Part shown: piece by piece, positions 27,713-35,031 of the stretch | How the letters are laid out: each line of letters starts with the position of its first letter | Numbering within the stretch: the stretch's first letter is position 1 | Assembly: GCF_001642735.1 (NCBI RefSeq) | Contig: NZ_LWHM01000013.1 | Location: 1 to 64,000, forward strand | Length of the DNA stretch: 64,000 bases | Source of the DNA: Pseudohongiella nitratireducens | GTDB taxonomy: Bacteria > Pseudomonadota > Gammaproteobacteria > Pseudomonadales > Pseudohongiellaceae | Direction of reading: 5' to 3' | The notes under the pieces: model-generated | Seen by the model: only the letters and a program-made list of their open reading frames with translations | Database searches by the model: none | What the model was told of the DNA's origin: nothing | Program-made: the position numbers and the translations under genes

Positions 27713-28093
27713 ATGTTCAGCCACGTTATGCTCGGCGCCAACGATATTCAGGAATCCAAGAAATTCTATGATGCCATTATGGAAGTGCTGGGATACAAAC
27801 CAGGCGTAATTGATGAAAAAGGCCGTTGTTTCTACTTTGGAGAGGCGGGTATCTTTGCGCTCAGCGTCCCGATTGATGGTAAACCTGCCTGTAAGGGTAA
27901 TGGCAGCACCATTGGTTTTGCTGCAAAATCAACCGAAGAGATTGATGCCTGGCACAAAGCGGGCCTGGCAAGTGGCGGGACGGATATCGAGGATGCACCC
28001 GGTATTCGTGAAGGCAGCGGTCGGAAACTGTACCTGGCTTACCTGCTGGATCCAGCGGGCAACAAAATCTGTGCGATGAAGCGGGTTGAGTGA
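27713..28093 (+). CDS. VOC-family (glyoxalase/bleomycin-resistance-like) protein
   Basis: The 126-residue product is a glyoxalase-fold protein: FSHVMLGANDIQESKKFYDA at the N-terminus, FALSVPIDGKPACKGNGSTI in the middle and YLLDPAGNKICAMKRVE at the end. Metal ligands would be His4, the Glu/His equivalents and the acidic residues near the C-terminus. The substrate is unknown. AAGGAAG lies before the ATG. It overlaps the next gene by 4 bp (GTGA), so the pair is likely translated together. Confidence 0.85.
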   Translation: MFSHVMLGANDIQESKKFYDAIMEVLGYKPGVIDEKGRCFYFGEAGIFALSVPIDGKPACKGNGSTIGFAAKSTEEIDAWHKAGLASGGTDIEDAPGIREGSGRKLYLAYLLDPAGNKICAMKRVE

Positions 28094-28482
28094 TTGCAGC
28101 AGTGCTTTCTGAGCTAAAAGCACTGGAAAAAGAATTGCACCAGGCCGGTGTGCGGAAAAGTGCACATCGGCTGGCTGCACTGCTACATGATTCCTTTACA
28201 GAGATAGGTCGATCTGGTCAGATATTCACCAAGCAGGAAATCATTGATGCGCTGTCCTCTGAAAAGGAAACAGACGTCTGGTCGCAGGATTATTCTTGCC
28301 AGCAAATTAATGATGACCTCTACCTTCTCACTTATCGTTGTGCTCGTGTACGATCAGATGGTTCCTTAAACAGGTATTCACATCGATCATCATTATGGCA
28401 GCGTATTAATGGGGCGTGGCAGATGAGGTTTCATCAGGGGACGCCCACTGAGGTATTCTCAAAAACAGACCTTGGGAGATAA
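28090..28482 (+). CDS. DUF4440/NTF2-like protein
   Basis: The 130-residue product has an NTF2-like (DUF4440) fold: an N-terminal helix (LSELKALEKELHQAG), LAALLHDSFTEIGRSGQIFT, then DLYLLTYRCARVRSDG and a terminal RINGAWQMRFHQGTP. It begins with GTG inside the last codons of the VOC gene. There is no signal peptide. These cytoplasmic forms are usually given no function; the VOC-DUF4440 pairing suggests a shared small-molecule substrate, by inference only. Confidence 0.78.
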   Translation: MIAAVLSELKALEKELHQAGVRKSAHRLAALLHDSFTEIGRSGQIFTKQEIIDALSSEKETDVWSQDYSCQQINDDLYLLTYRCARVRSDGSLNRYSHRSSLWQRINGAWQMRFHQGTPTEVFSKTDLGR

Positions 28483-28486
28483 TGCT

Positions 28487-28861
28487 ATGGATGTGCTTGC
28501 TATTGATCATGTTCAGTTGGTGATGCCACAGGGTGAAGAAGATAAAGCGAGAATTTTTTACGAGGGAATTCTTGGTATTCCAGAAACACCCAAGCCTGCT
28601 AAGTTGGCAAAGCGGGGCGGTGCCTGGTTTGAAAATAAATACGTCAAAATTCATCTTGGTGTCGAGGATAATTTCTTACCAGCAAGGAAAGCTCATCCGG
28701 CATTGGTTGTTTCCGATCTTGAACACCTGATTACCAAACTTTAAAAAGAAGGTTACGTAGTCTCTGAGGATCATAATATTCCTGGTGTAATACGAGCGTT
28801 TTCTTATGATCCATTCGGCAATCGGATTGAGTTTATTCAGAGCAGCAACGGTGAAAGGTAA
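28487..28861 (+). pseudogene. VOC-family protein gene interrupted by an in-frame TAA
   Basis: From ATG 28487 (GGGAG upstream) the frame gives a glyoxalase-fold N-terminus (IDHVQLVMPQGEEDKARIFY, AWFENKYVKIHLGVED, HPALVVSDLEHLITKL) and then meets TAA at 28742-28744. The same frame continues without any shift as KEGYVVSEDHNIPGVIRAFS and YDPFGNRIEFIQSS to the stop at 28859-28861, which is the expected C-terminal third. One nonsense codon thus separates the two parts of an otherwise full-length 124-codon gene. The truncated product would lack the last metal ligand (Glu of RIEF). Confidence 0.85.
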
Positions 28862-28887
28862 TATTTAATATTGTTAGGAGCATTCGA

Positions 28888-29556
28888 TTGATAAAAGCAA
28901 TACTGTTCGATCTGGATGAGACTCTTATCGATCGCTCCGAGATGATGCGGCAGTTCTTATTGGAGCAGCATCAACGTTTTTCGGTATTACATAGTATAGA
29001 TAAAGCCTCTTTTGTAGAGGCGTGTATACGCCACCAAAACAATGGTTACGCTAATAAAAAGAAAGCATATATTTCAGCTTTAAATGAGATCTCTTTTCCA
29101 GATATCCCAGTGGTTGAACTGTTGCTTGAAGATTTGTATACCCACTATGGGAAATTTCCCGTACTGTTTGAGGGAGTACATCAAGTATTGCAGACATTGA
29201 GTCTGCAATTCCACCTAGGGGTCGTCAGTAACGGGCGAACAAGCGTGCAATTGGCAAAACTAGAGAATAGCGGAATAGCAAAATACTTTTCATCTATCTG
29301 CATCTCTGAATCTATAGGCTGTAAAAAACCAGATCCCATAATTTTTCAAACCTGTCTTCACCAGCTTTCTGTTGCCCCTGAAGAGGCGGTTTTCGTTGGC
29401 GATAACCCTTGCTCTGATATTGAACCCGCCATCGCATTAGGTATGCGGGCAATTTGGGTTGAGAATGATAATTTTGATCAACCTGAAGATGATGTCAAAG
29501 CGGTAGTTGGTTTGAATGATGTACATTCAATTTTGGCTGGATTCATATCAACCTGA
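28888..29556 (+). CDS. HAD-family hydrolase (subfamily IA, YjjG/phosphoglycolate phosphatase-like)
   Basis: The 222-residue soluble protein has all four HAD motifs: LFDLDETLIDR (nucleophile and acid Asp), VVSNGR, the Lys of GCKKPDPIIF and VGDNPCSDIEPA. The cap domain lies at about 20-95. It should be a small-molecule phosphatase. The start is TTG at 28888 with AGGAG 8 bp upstream. It is followed closely by the P-loop kinase gene, whose likely ATG is 19 bp beyond its stop. Confidence 0.85.
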   Translation: MIKAILFDLDETLIDRSEMMRQFLLEQHQRFSVLHSIDKASFVEACIRHQNNGYANKKKAYISALNEISFPDIPVVELLLEDLYTHYGKFPVLFEGVHQVLQTLSLQFHLGVVSNGRTSVQLAKLENSGIAKYFSSICISESIGCKKPDPIIFQTCLHQLSVAPEEAVFVGDNPCSDIEPAIALGMRAIWVENDNFDQPEDDVKAVVGLNDVHSILAGFIST

Positions 29557-29575
29557 CCGGAATTATGTTTTTATT

Positions 29576-30142
29576 ATGTCTCCTGTAATCGTCGTATCAG
29601 GCTCTCCTGCTTCCGGAAAAACAACTGTTGCACAATGGCTGGCATCAAAAATCAACATTCCTTTGCTTTCTAAAGATGACTACAAGGAGAGACTGTTTGA
29701 TAAATTTGGTATAGATGACAGGGCGTGGTCGAAACGCTTGGGTAAAATTAGCTTTAACCAGTTATGTCGTGATGTAAGATGTCATGTGGCGAGAGGAAAC
29801 TCCTTTATATTAGAAAGTGCTTTCAGGAGTGATGATGGGGAAGCTTTGAGTGAGATGCTCATTAGTCGTCCTGTAATTCATGCACACTGTGTCATACCAC
29901 CATCATTAGCATTAACTCGATTTCGTATCAGAGCTCGAACCCAGGGACGGCATAAAGGTCATGCTGATGAGACGAACCTGAAGGAACTTTCTTTGATACT
30001 TGAAGAAGAGAAGTTTGAACCATCCATAATCAATAGCCAGTTAATCCTGGTACCAAGTGACGACTATTCACATGATTACCTAGAAGCCAGAAAAAAGGTT
30101 TATGAGTTGTTTTATAATATAGCTAGGTTAAACGATGATTAA
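29576..30142 (+). CDS. P-loop ATP-binding protein / small-molecule kinase (AAA_33-like)
   Basis: The 188-residue product starts directly with a Walker A motif, VVSGSPASGKTTVAQWLA, and reads as a zeta-toxin/adenylate-kinase-like phosphotransferase: PLLSKDDYKERL, NSFILESAFRSDDG (Walker B-like), and the Arg-rich lid FRIRARTQGRHKGHADET. The ATG at 29576 gives a normal N-terminus, while the frame from 29516 overlaps the HAD gene. The phosphate acceptor is unknown. It overlaps the GrpB gene by 8 bp. Confidence 0.75.
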   Translation: MSPVIVVSGSPASGKTTVAQWLASKINIPLLSKDDYKERLFDKFGIDDRAWSKRLGKISFNQLCRDVRCHVARGNSFILESAFRSDDGEALSEMLISRPVIHAHCVIPPSLALTRFRIRARTQGRHKGHADETNLKELSLILEEEKFEPSIINSQLILVPSDDYSHDYLEARKKVYELFYNIARLNDD

Positions 30143-30668
30143 GCTATCTAACTTCAATTCGGCCTGGCCCGATGAATTCAAACACGAGAGTCAAAGAATT
30201 CAGGATTCACTCGGTGAAACGATTGCCAATATTTATCACATCGGCAGTACTTCCATTCCTGACATCAAAGCCAAGCCCATTATTGATATTTTGCTTGAAG
30301 TGTCAGACCTTGAGCCCCTGGACAGCCAAAAAACGGCAATGGAAACATTGGGCTACGAAGCGATGGGGGAATTTGGTATTCCTGAACGCCGCTATTACCG
30401 CTTGAATAATGCGCATGGGATCCGGAAGTTTCAGGTTCATGCCTTTGAGTTAGGTTCTCATGGTGCCATGCGGCATCTGGCATACCGTGATTATTTGCTA
30501 GCTCATCCTCACATTGCTCAATCCTATAGTAAGCTGAAGGAACGATTAGTGGCACAACACCCGAATGATATGGATGCTTATATTGATGGTAAAGATTCGT
30601 TCATCAAGGATCATGAACGGAAGGCTTTGGAGTGGATTCAGGAGATAAAAGCTGACTATGAAGATTGA
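30135..30668 (+). CDS. GrpB-family nucleotidyltransferase-like protein
   Basis: The 177-residue protein matches the GrpB (UPF0157) family: YHIGSTSIPDIKAKPIIDIL is the nucleotidyltransferase-like GS motif with its Asp, followed by GIPERRYYRL, KFQVHAFELGSH and HLAYRDYLLAHP. Members are often called dephospho-CoA kinase-associated or resistance-associated; the activity is not established. It overlaps the kinase gene before it and the GNAT gene after it (11 bp), so the three form a coupled unit. Confidence 0.88.
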   Translation: MIKLSNFNSAWPDEFKHESQRIQDSLGETIANIYHIGSTSIPDIKAKPIIDILLEVSDLEPLDSQKTAMETLGYEAMGEFGIPERRYYRLNNAHGIRKFQVHAFELGSHGAMRHLAYRDYLLAHPHIAQSYSKLKERLVAQHPNDMDAYIDGKDSFIKDHERKALEWIQEIKADYED

Positions 30669-31101
30669 GCAGATACCCTCGGCCGATACCCTCAACCTGA
30701 GAAGTAAAGTACTTCGCCCGGGCAAACCGATATCCACCTGTCATTTTGACGGCGACGATGCTCCGCAGACCCGGCATTTTGGCGCGCTAAATCACCAAGA
30801 CCAGATCGTGGGTATCGTTTCCGTCTATCAGCAGGGCAACGCATCCATCTCTGCCCATAATCCCTATCAGCTAAGGGCCATGGCCATAGACACAAGTGCT
30901 CGCGGTCAGGGTATAGGCGTTTTACTGCTTAATGCAGCGGAGAGCTACCTGCAATCCTGTGGTTGTGATCGGGTATGGGCCAATGCCCGCTCGGTAGCGA
31001 TTGGGTTCTATACAAAACAGGGCTACCAGGAATTGTCTGAGGAGTTTGTCATCGAAAACGTTGGACCGCATTATCTGGTCGCTAAAGCGTTAGCACGCTA
31101 G
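30658..31101 (+). CDS. GNAT-family N-acetyltransferase
   Basis: The 147-residue protein is a GNAT enzyme with YQLRAMAIDTSARGQGIGVL (beta4 and the acetyl-CoA loop), LLLNAAESYLQSCGCDRVWA and FYTKQGYQELSEEF. The Pfam profile is of the small ElaA/YjcF-like type. It overlaps the GrpB gene by 11 bp. The acceptor substrate is unknown. Confidence 0.85.
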   Translation: MKIEQIPSADTLNLRSKVLRPGKPISTCHFDGDDAPQTRHFGALNHQDQIVGIVSVYQQGNASISAHNPYQLRAMAIDTSARGQGIGVLLLNAAESYLQSCGCDRVWANARSVAIGFYTKQGYQELSEEFVIENVGPHYLVAKALAR

Positions 31102-31131
31102 CCTTTTCGACCGGCGTGGAATGGGATGATT

Positions 31132-31821
31132 ATGAATTTCAGTAAGCCACCGCTTTTAAAAATTGCCGTGTTTATTCTGGCCAGTGCAGTAACATCAGTA
31201 TCAATTTCCCAAGAGATTGATTTGGAGATGAGCAAGTTAGGGGAGACCGGGTCAGTATACAGAGCGAAACTGACATTCTTTCCAGCAACTTCGAATGTTA
31301 CTCCGTCAACTAACTCGGGGAATTCCTCAACTAATCAAAACCCTGTCACGTTTGAGTTTTCTGTCCAATTAAATCTATCTAGCTCTTGGTTGCTGGAGGA
31401 TGATCCAGACAGGGAACTCTCTGAGGAGGAAATGTTTACTCGAGAGTTCTTTTTAGCGAGAAAAAATGCGTCTTCTTTGGCTGATTTGCGTGGCTATATG
31501 GACGACAACTTCTACAGAGAGAAGGAAACCCTATATGCTAGAAATGAAGAGGCTCGTGAACGGGAACTCTCTGCGTTTGAAAACTTTACAGACATTAGAC
31601 TTTTAGGCGTTGTCATATATGGGAATTTCTACTTCTTCTTGAACATTATAGAGAGACCAAGTGAAACATCGCCAGAAATTCGGGCAGGATTTGCTGCCCG
31701 AAAGCATGATGGGCGATATTTGCAAACAAACGCCCTTTCTGGCGATATTGCGATCGGGCTGTTCCGTCCAGGAATGCTACAAGAAGAGATCTATACTGCG
31801 CTGGAGCAATTGGGTCAGTAA
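31132..31821 (+). CDS. Exported protein of unknown function
   Basis: A protein of about 229 residues with a signal peptide (LLKIAVFILASAVTSVSISQ, cleavage near residue 24), a Ser/Thr/Asn-rich stretch (about 55-75) and then a charged helical part rich in Glu (ELSEEEMFTREFFLARKN). I do not recognise the family. The sequence has no Cys after the signal and no known catalytic motif. An alternative ATG two codons earlier (31126) is possible. The gene sits alone after the GNAT gene. Confidence 0.55.
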   Translation: MNFSKPPLLKIAVFILASAVTSVSISQEIDLEMSKLGETGSVYRAKLTFFPATSNVTPSTNSGNSSTNQNPVTFEFSVQLNLSSSWLLEDDPDRELSEEEMFTREFFLARKNASSLADLRGYMDDNFYREKETLYARNEEARERELSAFENFTDIRLLGVVIYGNFYFFLNIIERPSETSPEIRAGFAARKHDGRYLQTNALSGDIAIGLFRPGMLQEEIYTALEQLGQ

Positions 31822-31855
31822 CTTTTAGCGATACGAACATACACCAAACTTAATC

Positions 31856-32107
31856 ATGGATGACATGCAAAGTGGCTTTCTGGAAGGCGGCACTGTGGTC
31901 AACGGTGTCCATTTTGGTCCCTATGATGCGCTTGCAGAAAGTTATGTTGCCTTTGAAAAGTGGTTGGAGAAAGCAGGGTTTATACAATCCCGCAGTGCTC
32001 AAGGTTTAAAGTTTTCTGGTGATTTTGAGCGACAATTGCTGGACCGTGGGCCCACAAGTAAACGACACAACTCCTGCTGCTGGCCAGGCCAGCAGCCAGG
32101 CAGGTAG
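31856..32107 (+). pseudogene. Fragment of a GyrI-like effector-binding domain protein
   Basis: The first 55 codons read as part of a GyrI-like/AraC effector-binding domain: GGTVVNGVHFGPYDALAESY, then VAFEKWLEKAGF. Both the upstream DNA-binding part and the rest of the effector domain are missing. From about 32020 the frame runs antisense through the DUF2798 gene and loses similarity. It is best seen as a remnant caught between two genes. Confidence 0.5.
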
Positions 32108-32221
32108 CCAGTAGTCTGTAAAGTCAGCAACCAGGCCAATGTTGATGAATGTCACCCATGCAGACATAAAAAAGGTCAGCACCCATGACATCAAGACGGC
32201 AAAAATAAACCTGTGTTTCAT
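32006..32221 (-). CDS. DUF2798 family small membrane protein
   Basis: The 71-residue product has two membrane helices and the DUF2798 pattern: FAVLMSWVLTFFMSAWVTFI, NIGL, then DYWLPAWLLAWPAAGV and a basic tail. AGGAG lies 9 bp before the ATG at 32221. It is divergently arranged with the LysR gene at 32328, and a candidate LysR palindrome lies in the 106-bp gap, so it is a likely target of that regulator. Its 3' end overlaps the GyrI-like fragment. Confidence 0.78.
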   Translation of the reverse strand: MKHRFIFAVLMSWVLTFFMSAWVTFINIGLVADFTDYWLPAWLLAWPAAGVVSFTCGPTVQQLSLKITRKL

Positions 32222-32286
32222 TTTTCATTTCTCCTGTGTTTCTCTGTTGTCGAGACACACCTTATTGCCTTTCAAAAAGACTGTAT

Positions 32287-32317
32287 ATATGCAATATTGT
32301 TACTATCAATTGCAAAT
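32287..32317. promoter_or_regulatory. Candidate LysR operator between DUF2798 and lysR genes
   Basis: ATATGCAAT (32287-32295) and ATTGCAAAT (32309-32317) are inverted (8 of 9 positions) around a 13-bp centre. The size and site, in the gap between divergent genes and 11 bp before the LysR start, fit autoregulation by the adjacent LysR protein. Confidence 0.5.
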
Positions 32318-32327
32318 ATGAAAGGCT

Positions 32328-33215
32328 ATGCTGGATAATTTAAGAATATTTGTCGTTGCTGCTGAGCAACAGAGCCTGAGTAAAGCCGCAGAGCACCTGG
32401 GTATGACGCTGGCGACTGTGTCGAGGCGAGTTCATGAGCTGGAGCAGAAACTGGGTTGTGAATTGTTTCACCGGTCCAACAAAGGTCTGACGCTAACGCC
32501 CGCAGGAATAGCTTATTATGATGAGTCAGCAGGTTATATCCACGAACTGGGTCTGCGACTTTCCAACCTGGAGGACTCCCTCAATAGCCTGGAAGGTGAG
32601 CTGAGAGTCATGGCTCCCACAAATATTGGCAGTGGGCCGCTTGATGCTTTCTGGAAATCATTTATTGCCAATAACAGCGGAATTTCCCTGAATGTTATTC
32701 TGGGAGATCCTTCTGATGACGTTATTTCTCATCAGGTGGATATTGCCATTCGGTCGGGGCCGCAACAGAACTCATCATTAATTCAAAAGAAAATCGGAAC
32801 GATCACGCCGGTGCTGGTTGCAGCAGCCAATGCCCGGGAACTGGAACCTGAAGATCTTAATGATCTGGAGGCATTGCCAAGTATTGCGGCTCAACTGTTT
32901 AGCGACTGGCATTTAATAAAAGGCAATGAAACCTATCGGTGTCATAAAAAGCATAACCATATCAGCAATGACATGAATGTCTCCTTGAACCTGGTAAAAG
33001 CTGGAGCAGGCATAGCGTTATTGCCTCTGAGTATGGTTCATGCGGAGTTGGAAAACGGAGAATTAAGACGTGTTTTACCATCCTGGAGCGGAGTGCCACG
33101 CGAAATCTGTCTGCTTTGGCCGAATCAGCGAACGCTGTCAGTTCGTGCTGTCCGGTTTCGGGATGAGCTTATTGGTTATTTAAGAAATCAACAGTGGTTT
33201 AACATGGTGATTTAA
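32328..33215 (+). CDS. LysR-family transcriptional regulator
   Basis: A 295-residue LysR regulator: the N-terminal helix-turn-helix is at about 2-60 (QQSLSKAAEHLGMTLATVSR), then a linker helix and a substrate-binding domain (about 90-290) with VDIAIRSGPQ and VKAGAGIALLPLSMV. It probably controls the divergent DUF2798 gene, its own gene, and the two downstream genes to which it is coupled: the next ATG overlaps its stop by one base (TAATG). Effector unknown. Confidence 0.92.
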   Translation: MLDNLRIFVVAAEQQSLSKAAEHLGMTLATVSRRVHELEQKLGCELFHRSNKGLTLTPAGIAYYDESAGYIHELGLRLSNLEDSLNSLEGELRVMAPTNIGSGPLDAFWKSFIANNSGISLNVILGDPSDDVISHQVDIAIRSGPQQNSSLIQKKIGTITPVLVAAANARELEPEDLNDLEALPSIAAQLFSDWHLIKGNETYRCHKKHNHISNDMNVSLNLVKAGAGIALLPLSMVHAELENGELRRVLPSWSGVPREICLLWPNQRTLSVRAVRFRDELIGYLRNQQWFNMVI

Positions 33216-34114
33216 TGAGACACATCAAATTATTTCTTTCTGCAATGGCATTGTCGTTGACTCTTTTTGCTTGCTCACAGGGCAATCAGGAAGTGTCTGG
33301 TACGCCGGGCATTGCCGCTTCTCCACAACTATGTACGGCGGCCTGGTATGACTCGATAAACGCAGCGGTTCAAACAGGCGACGGGCAAGGCCATGGACCT
33401 GATACGGGGTCTGATGAATGGAAGTCAGTGGTTGAATTTCGGCTTGGTGTCAGAGGTAATGCTGATGTTCCTGAACGTGATACGCCAGCGTGGTGCCAGT
33501 ACATTCAAACATTAGTCGAACCGCCGCCGTCAGCCTTCATTGCGAACGCTTCGCTAGCAAGTTCATCGCAAGCGTCTGCTACGGGACCTTCCTTTGCGTG
33601 CAGTGAAGTCACGCCGGGAACCATCGAAGCCCTGATCTGCATTGATACGGAGTTGTCAGCCCTGGATCGTCAACTGGCCAGTGTTTTCGCGGCCGCAATA
33701 GCTCAAACTCCAGTTGATGAAACTGCTATGTTAAGGGCTGAGCAGAGGGGCTGGATTAAAGGTCGTGACGCATGCTGGCAAGACACAGACAGGCGCTCTT
33801 GTGTCGAAAGCGAATACAATCGACGCATTGCAGGACTTCAGGCCACCTATCAATTGGTCAACAAAATCGGGCCGCTTAGCATGACCTGCAATACCAGTCC
33901 AGCCAGTGAGCTTGTGGTGACATTCTTTGCAAGCGAAACACCGACAATGATTGCTGAGTACAACGACAGTCATTCATTGATGTACCTCCAGTCCAGTGCC
34001 AGTGGCACGCGTTATCAGGGCAGAAATGAATCCTACTGGGAACATCAGGGGGTAGCGACGGTCACTTGGGGGTATGAGGCCACGGAGATGCAGTGTGGTC
34101 AGGAGGAGCGATGA
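33215..34114 (+). CDS. Lipoprotein with LprI-like and MliC-like lysozyme-inhibitor domains
   Basis: A 299-residue lipoprotein (lipobox LTLFACS, Cys20). After a variable N-terminal part comes a DUF1311/LprI-like region at about 125-210 (CSEVTPGTIEALICIDTELS, EQRGWIKGRDACWQD, CVESEYNRRI, with paired Cys), then an MliC-like domain at about 222-296 (MTCNTSPASELVVTFF, SASGTRYQGRNESYW, ATEMQC). LprI and MliC domains in other bacteria inhibit lysozyme. Their fusion here suggests an envelope protein protecting peptidoglycan from host or prey lysozymes. It is translationally coupled to lysR upstream and overlaps the next gene by 4 bp. Confidence 0.82.
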   Translation: MRHIKLFLSAMALSLTLFACSQGNQEVSGTPGIAASPQLCTAAWYDSINAAVQTGDGQGHGPDTGSDEWKSVVEFRLGVRGNADVPERDTPAWCQYIQTLVEPPPSAFIANASLASSSQASATGPSFACSEVTPGTIEALICIDTELSALDRQLASVFAAAIAQTPVDETAMLRAEQRGWIKGRDACWQDTDRRSCVESEYNRRIAGLQATYQLVNKIGPLSMTCNTSPASELVVTFFASETPTMIAEYNDSHSLMYLQSSASGTRYQGRNESYWEHQGVATVTWGYEATEMQCGQEER

Positions 34115-34965
34115 TAATAGAGACGATTAAACGCGTTCGAGGCCGTCTTACACTTCAGGTATTAGCTGGTTTTATGTTGCTAATAGCGATCATTTCGCCG
34201 TTTAGTCAAGCTGATGATACTTCACCTTTGCCAACATTGCTTATCATTGGTACTGTCCATTTTGACTCGCCGGGCCGCGATGAGATCAACTTTGAAGTAG
34301 AAGATATCATGACGTCACAGAGGCAGCAGCAGATGACTGAATTTGTTGCAATGCTCGAGTCAGAATATGCACCTACGCATATTGCTGTGGAGTTTCCCGC
34401 GACAGCCCAGGAACAGATCGATGAAGCCTACCGCCGTTATCTGAATGACAATCTAGCGTTGCGTCGGGGAGAACAGCATCAACTCGGTTATCGACTGGGT
34501 AAAAGAGCTGAACTAGATAAGATCTATGGGGTTGACTGGAACAACAACCCGCCGGGTGATATCAGCAATTATGACTGGCCGTCTTTTGCTCAGGCGCATG
34601 GCATGCAGGATGCGTTAGATCGTATTACTAATCCTGCCGATAAGCAAAACGTCAATGATATGTCAGAGCAGACTATCACTGAGTGGTTAATTAATATTAA
34701 TTCGCCGCGCATCTTGGCAGAGTTTCACCAAGTGTACTTTGATATTGCGCAGGTCAGGGCAGATGGCTTCCACCCGGGTGCCAATTGGGTGGGCTCCTGG
34801 TACGCTCGTAATCTCAAGATCCTTAACAATATACTGTCGGTATCGCCTGAACCTGATGCACGAATTGTGGTTTTCTACGGAATAGGGCATGCCTATTTAT
34901 TGAATCAACTGGCTGAAGAGTCTGGTAAGTTTAATGTAGTGACCTTGCCAGAAGTGTTGCAGTAA
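34111..34965 (+). CDS. Exported DUF5694-like protein
   Basis: A 284-residue protein with a signal peptide or anchor (VLAGFMLLIAIISPFSQAD, about 15-35). The body begins LLIIGTVHFDSPGRDEINFE, followed by SQRQQQMTEFVAMLESEYAP and THIAVEFPA, and ends VVFYGIGHAYLLNQLAEESG. This GT-x-HF...E...GxGH layout resembles DUF5694 and, more distantly, TraB/GumN-like proteins, where the His/Glu residues may bind metal. I am not certain of the family. The ATG at 34111 has GGAGG upstream and overlaps the lysozyme-inhibitor gene, so it shares the LysR-linked transcript. Confidence 0.65.
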   Translation: MIIETIKRVRGRLTLQVLAGFMLLIAIISPFSQADDTSPLPTLLIIGTVHFDSPGRDEINFEVEDIMTSQRQQQMTEFVAMLESEYAPTHIAVEFPATAQEQIDEAYRRYLNDNLALRRGEQHQLGYRLGKRAELDKIYGVDWNNNPPGDISNYDWPSFAQAHGMQDALDRITNPADKQNVNDMSEQTITEWLININSPRILAEFHQVYFDIAQVRADGFHPGANWVGSWYARNLKILNNILSVSPEPDARIVVFYGIGHAYLLNQLAEESGKFNVVTLPEVLQ

Positions 34966-35031
34966 GGCACAGGGCACTCATGCTGTTACTGCTCATTGCT
35001 GGCTGCAGTGGAGCGAGACGGATAAGCTGAC

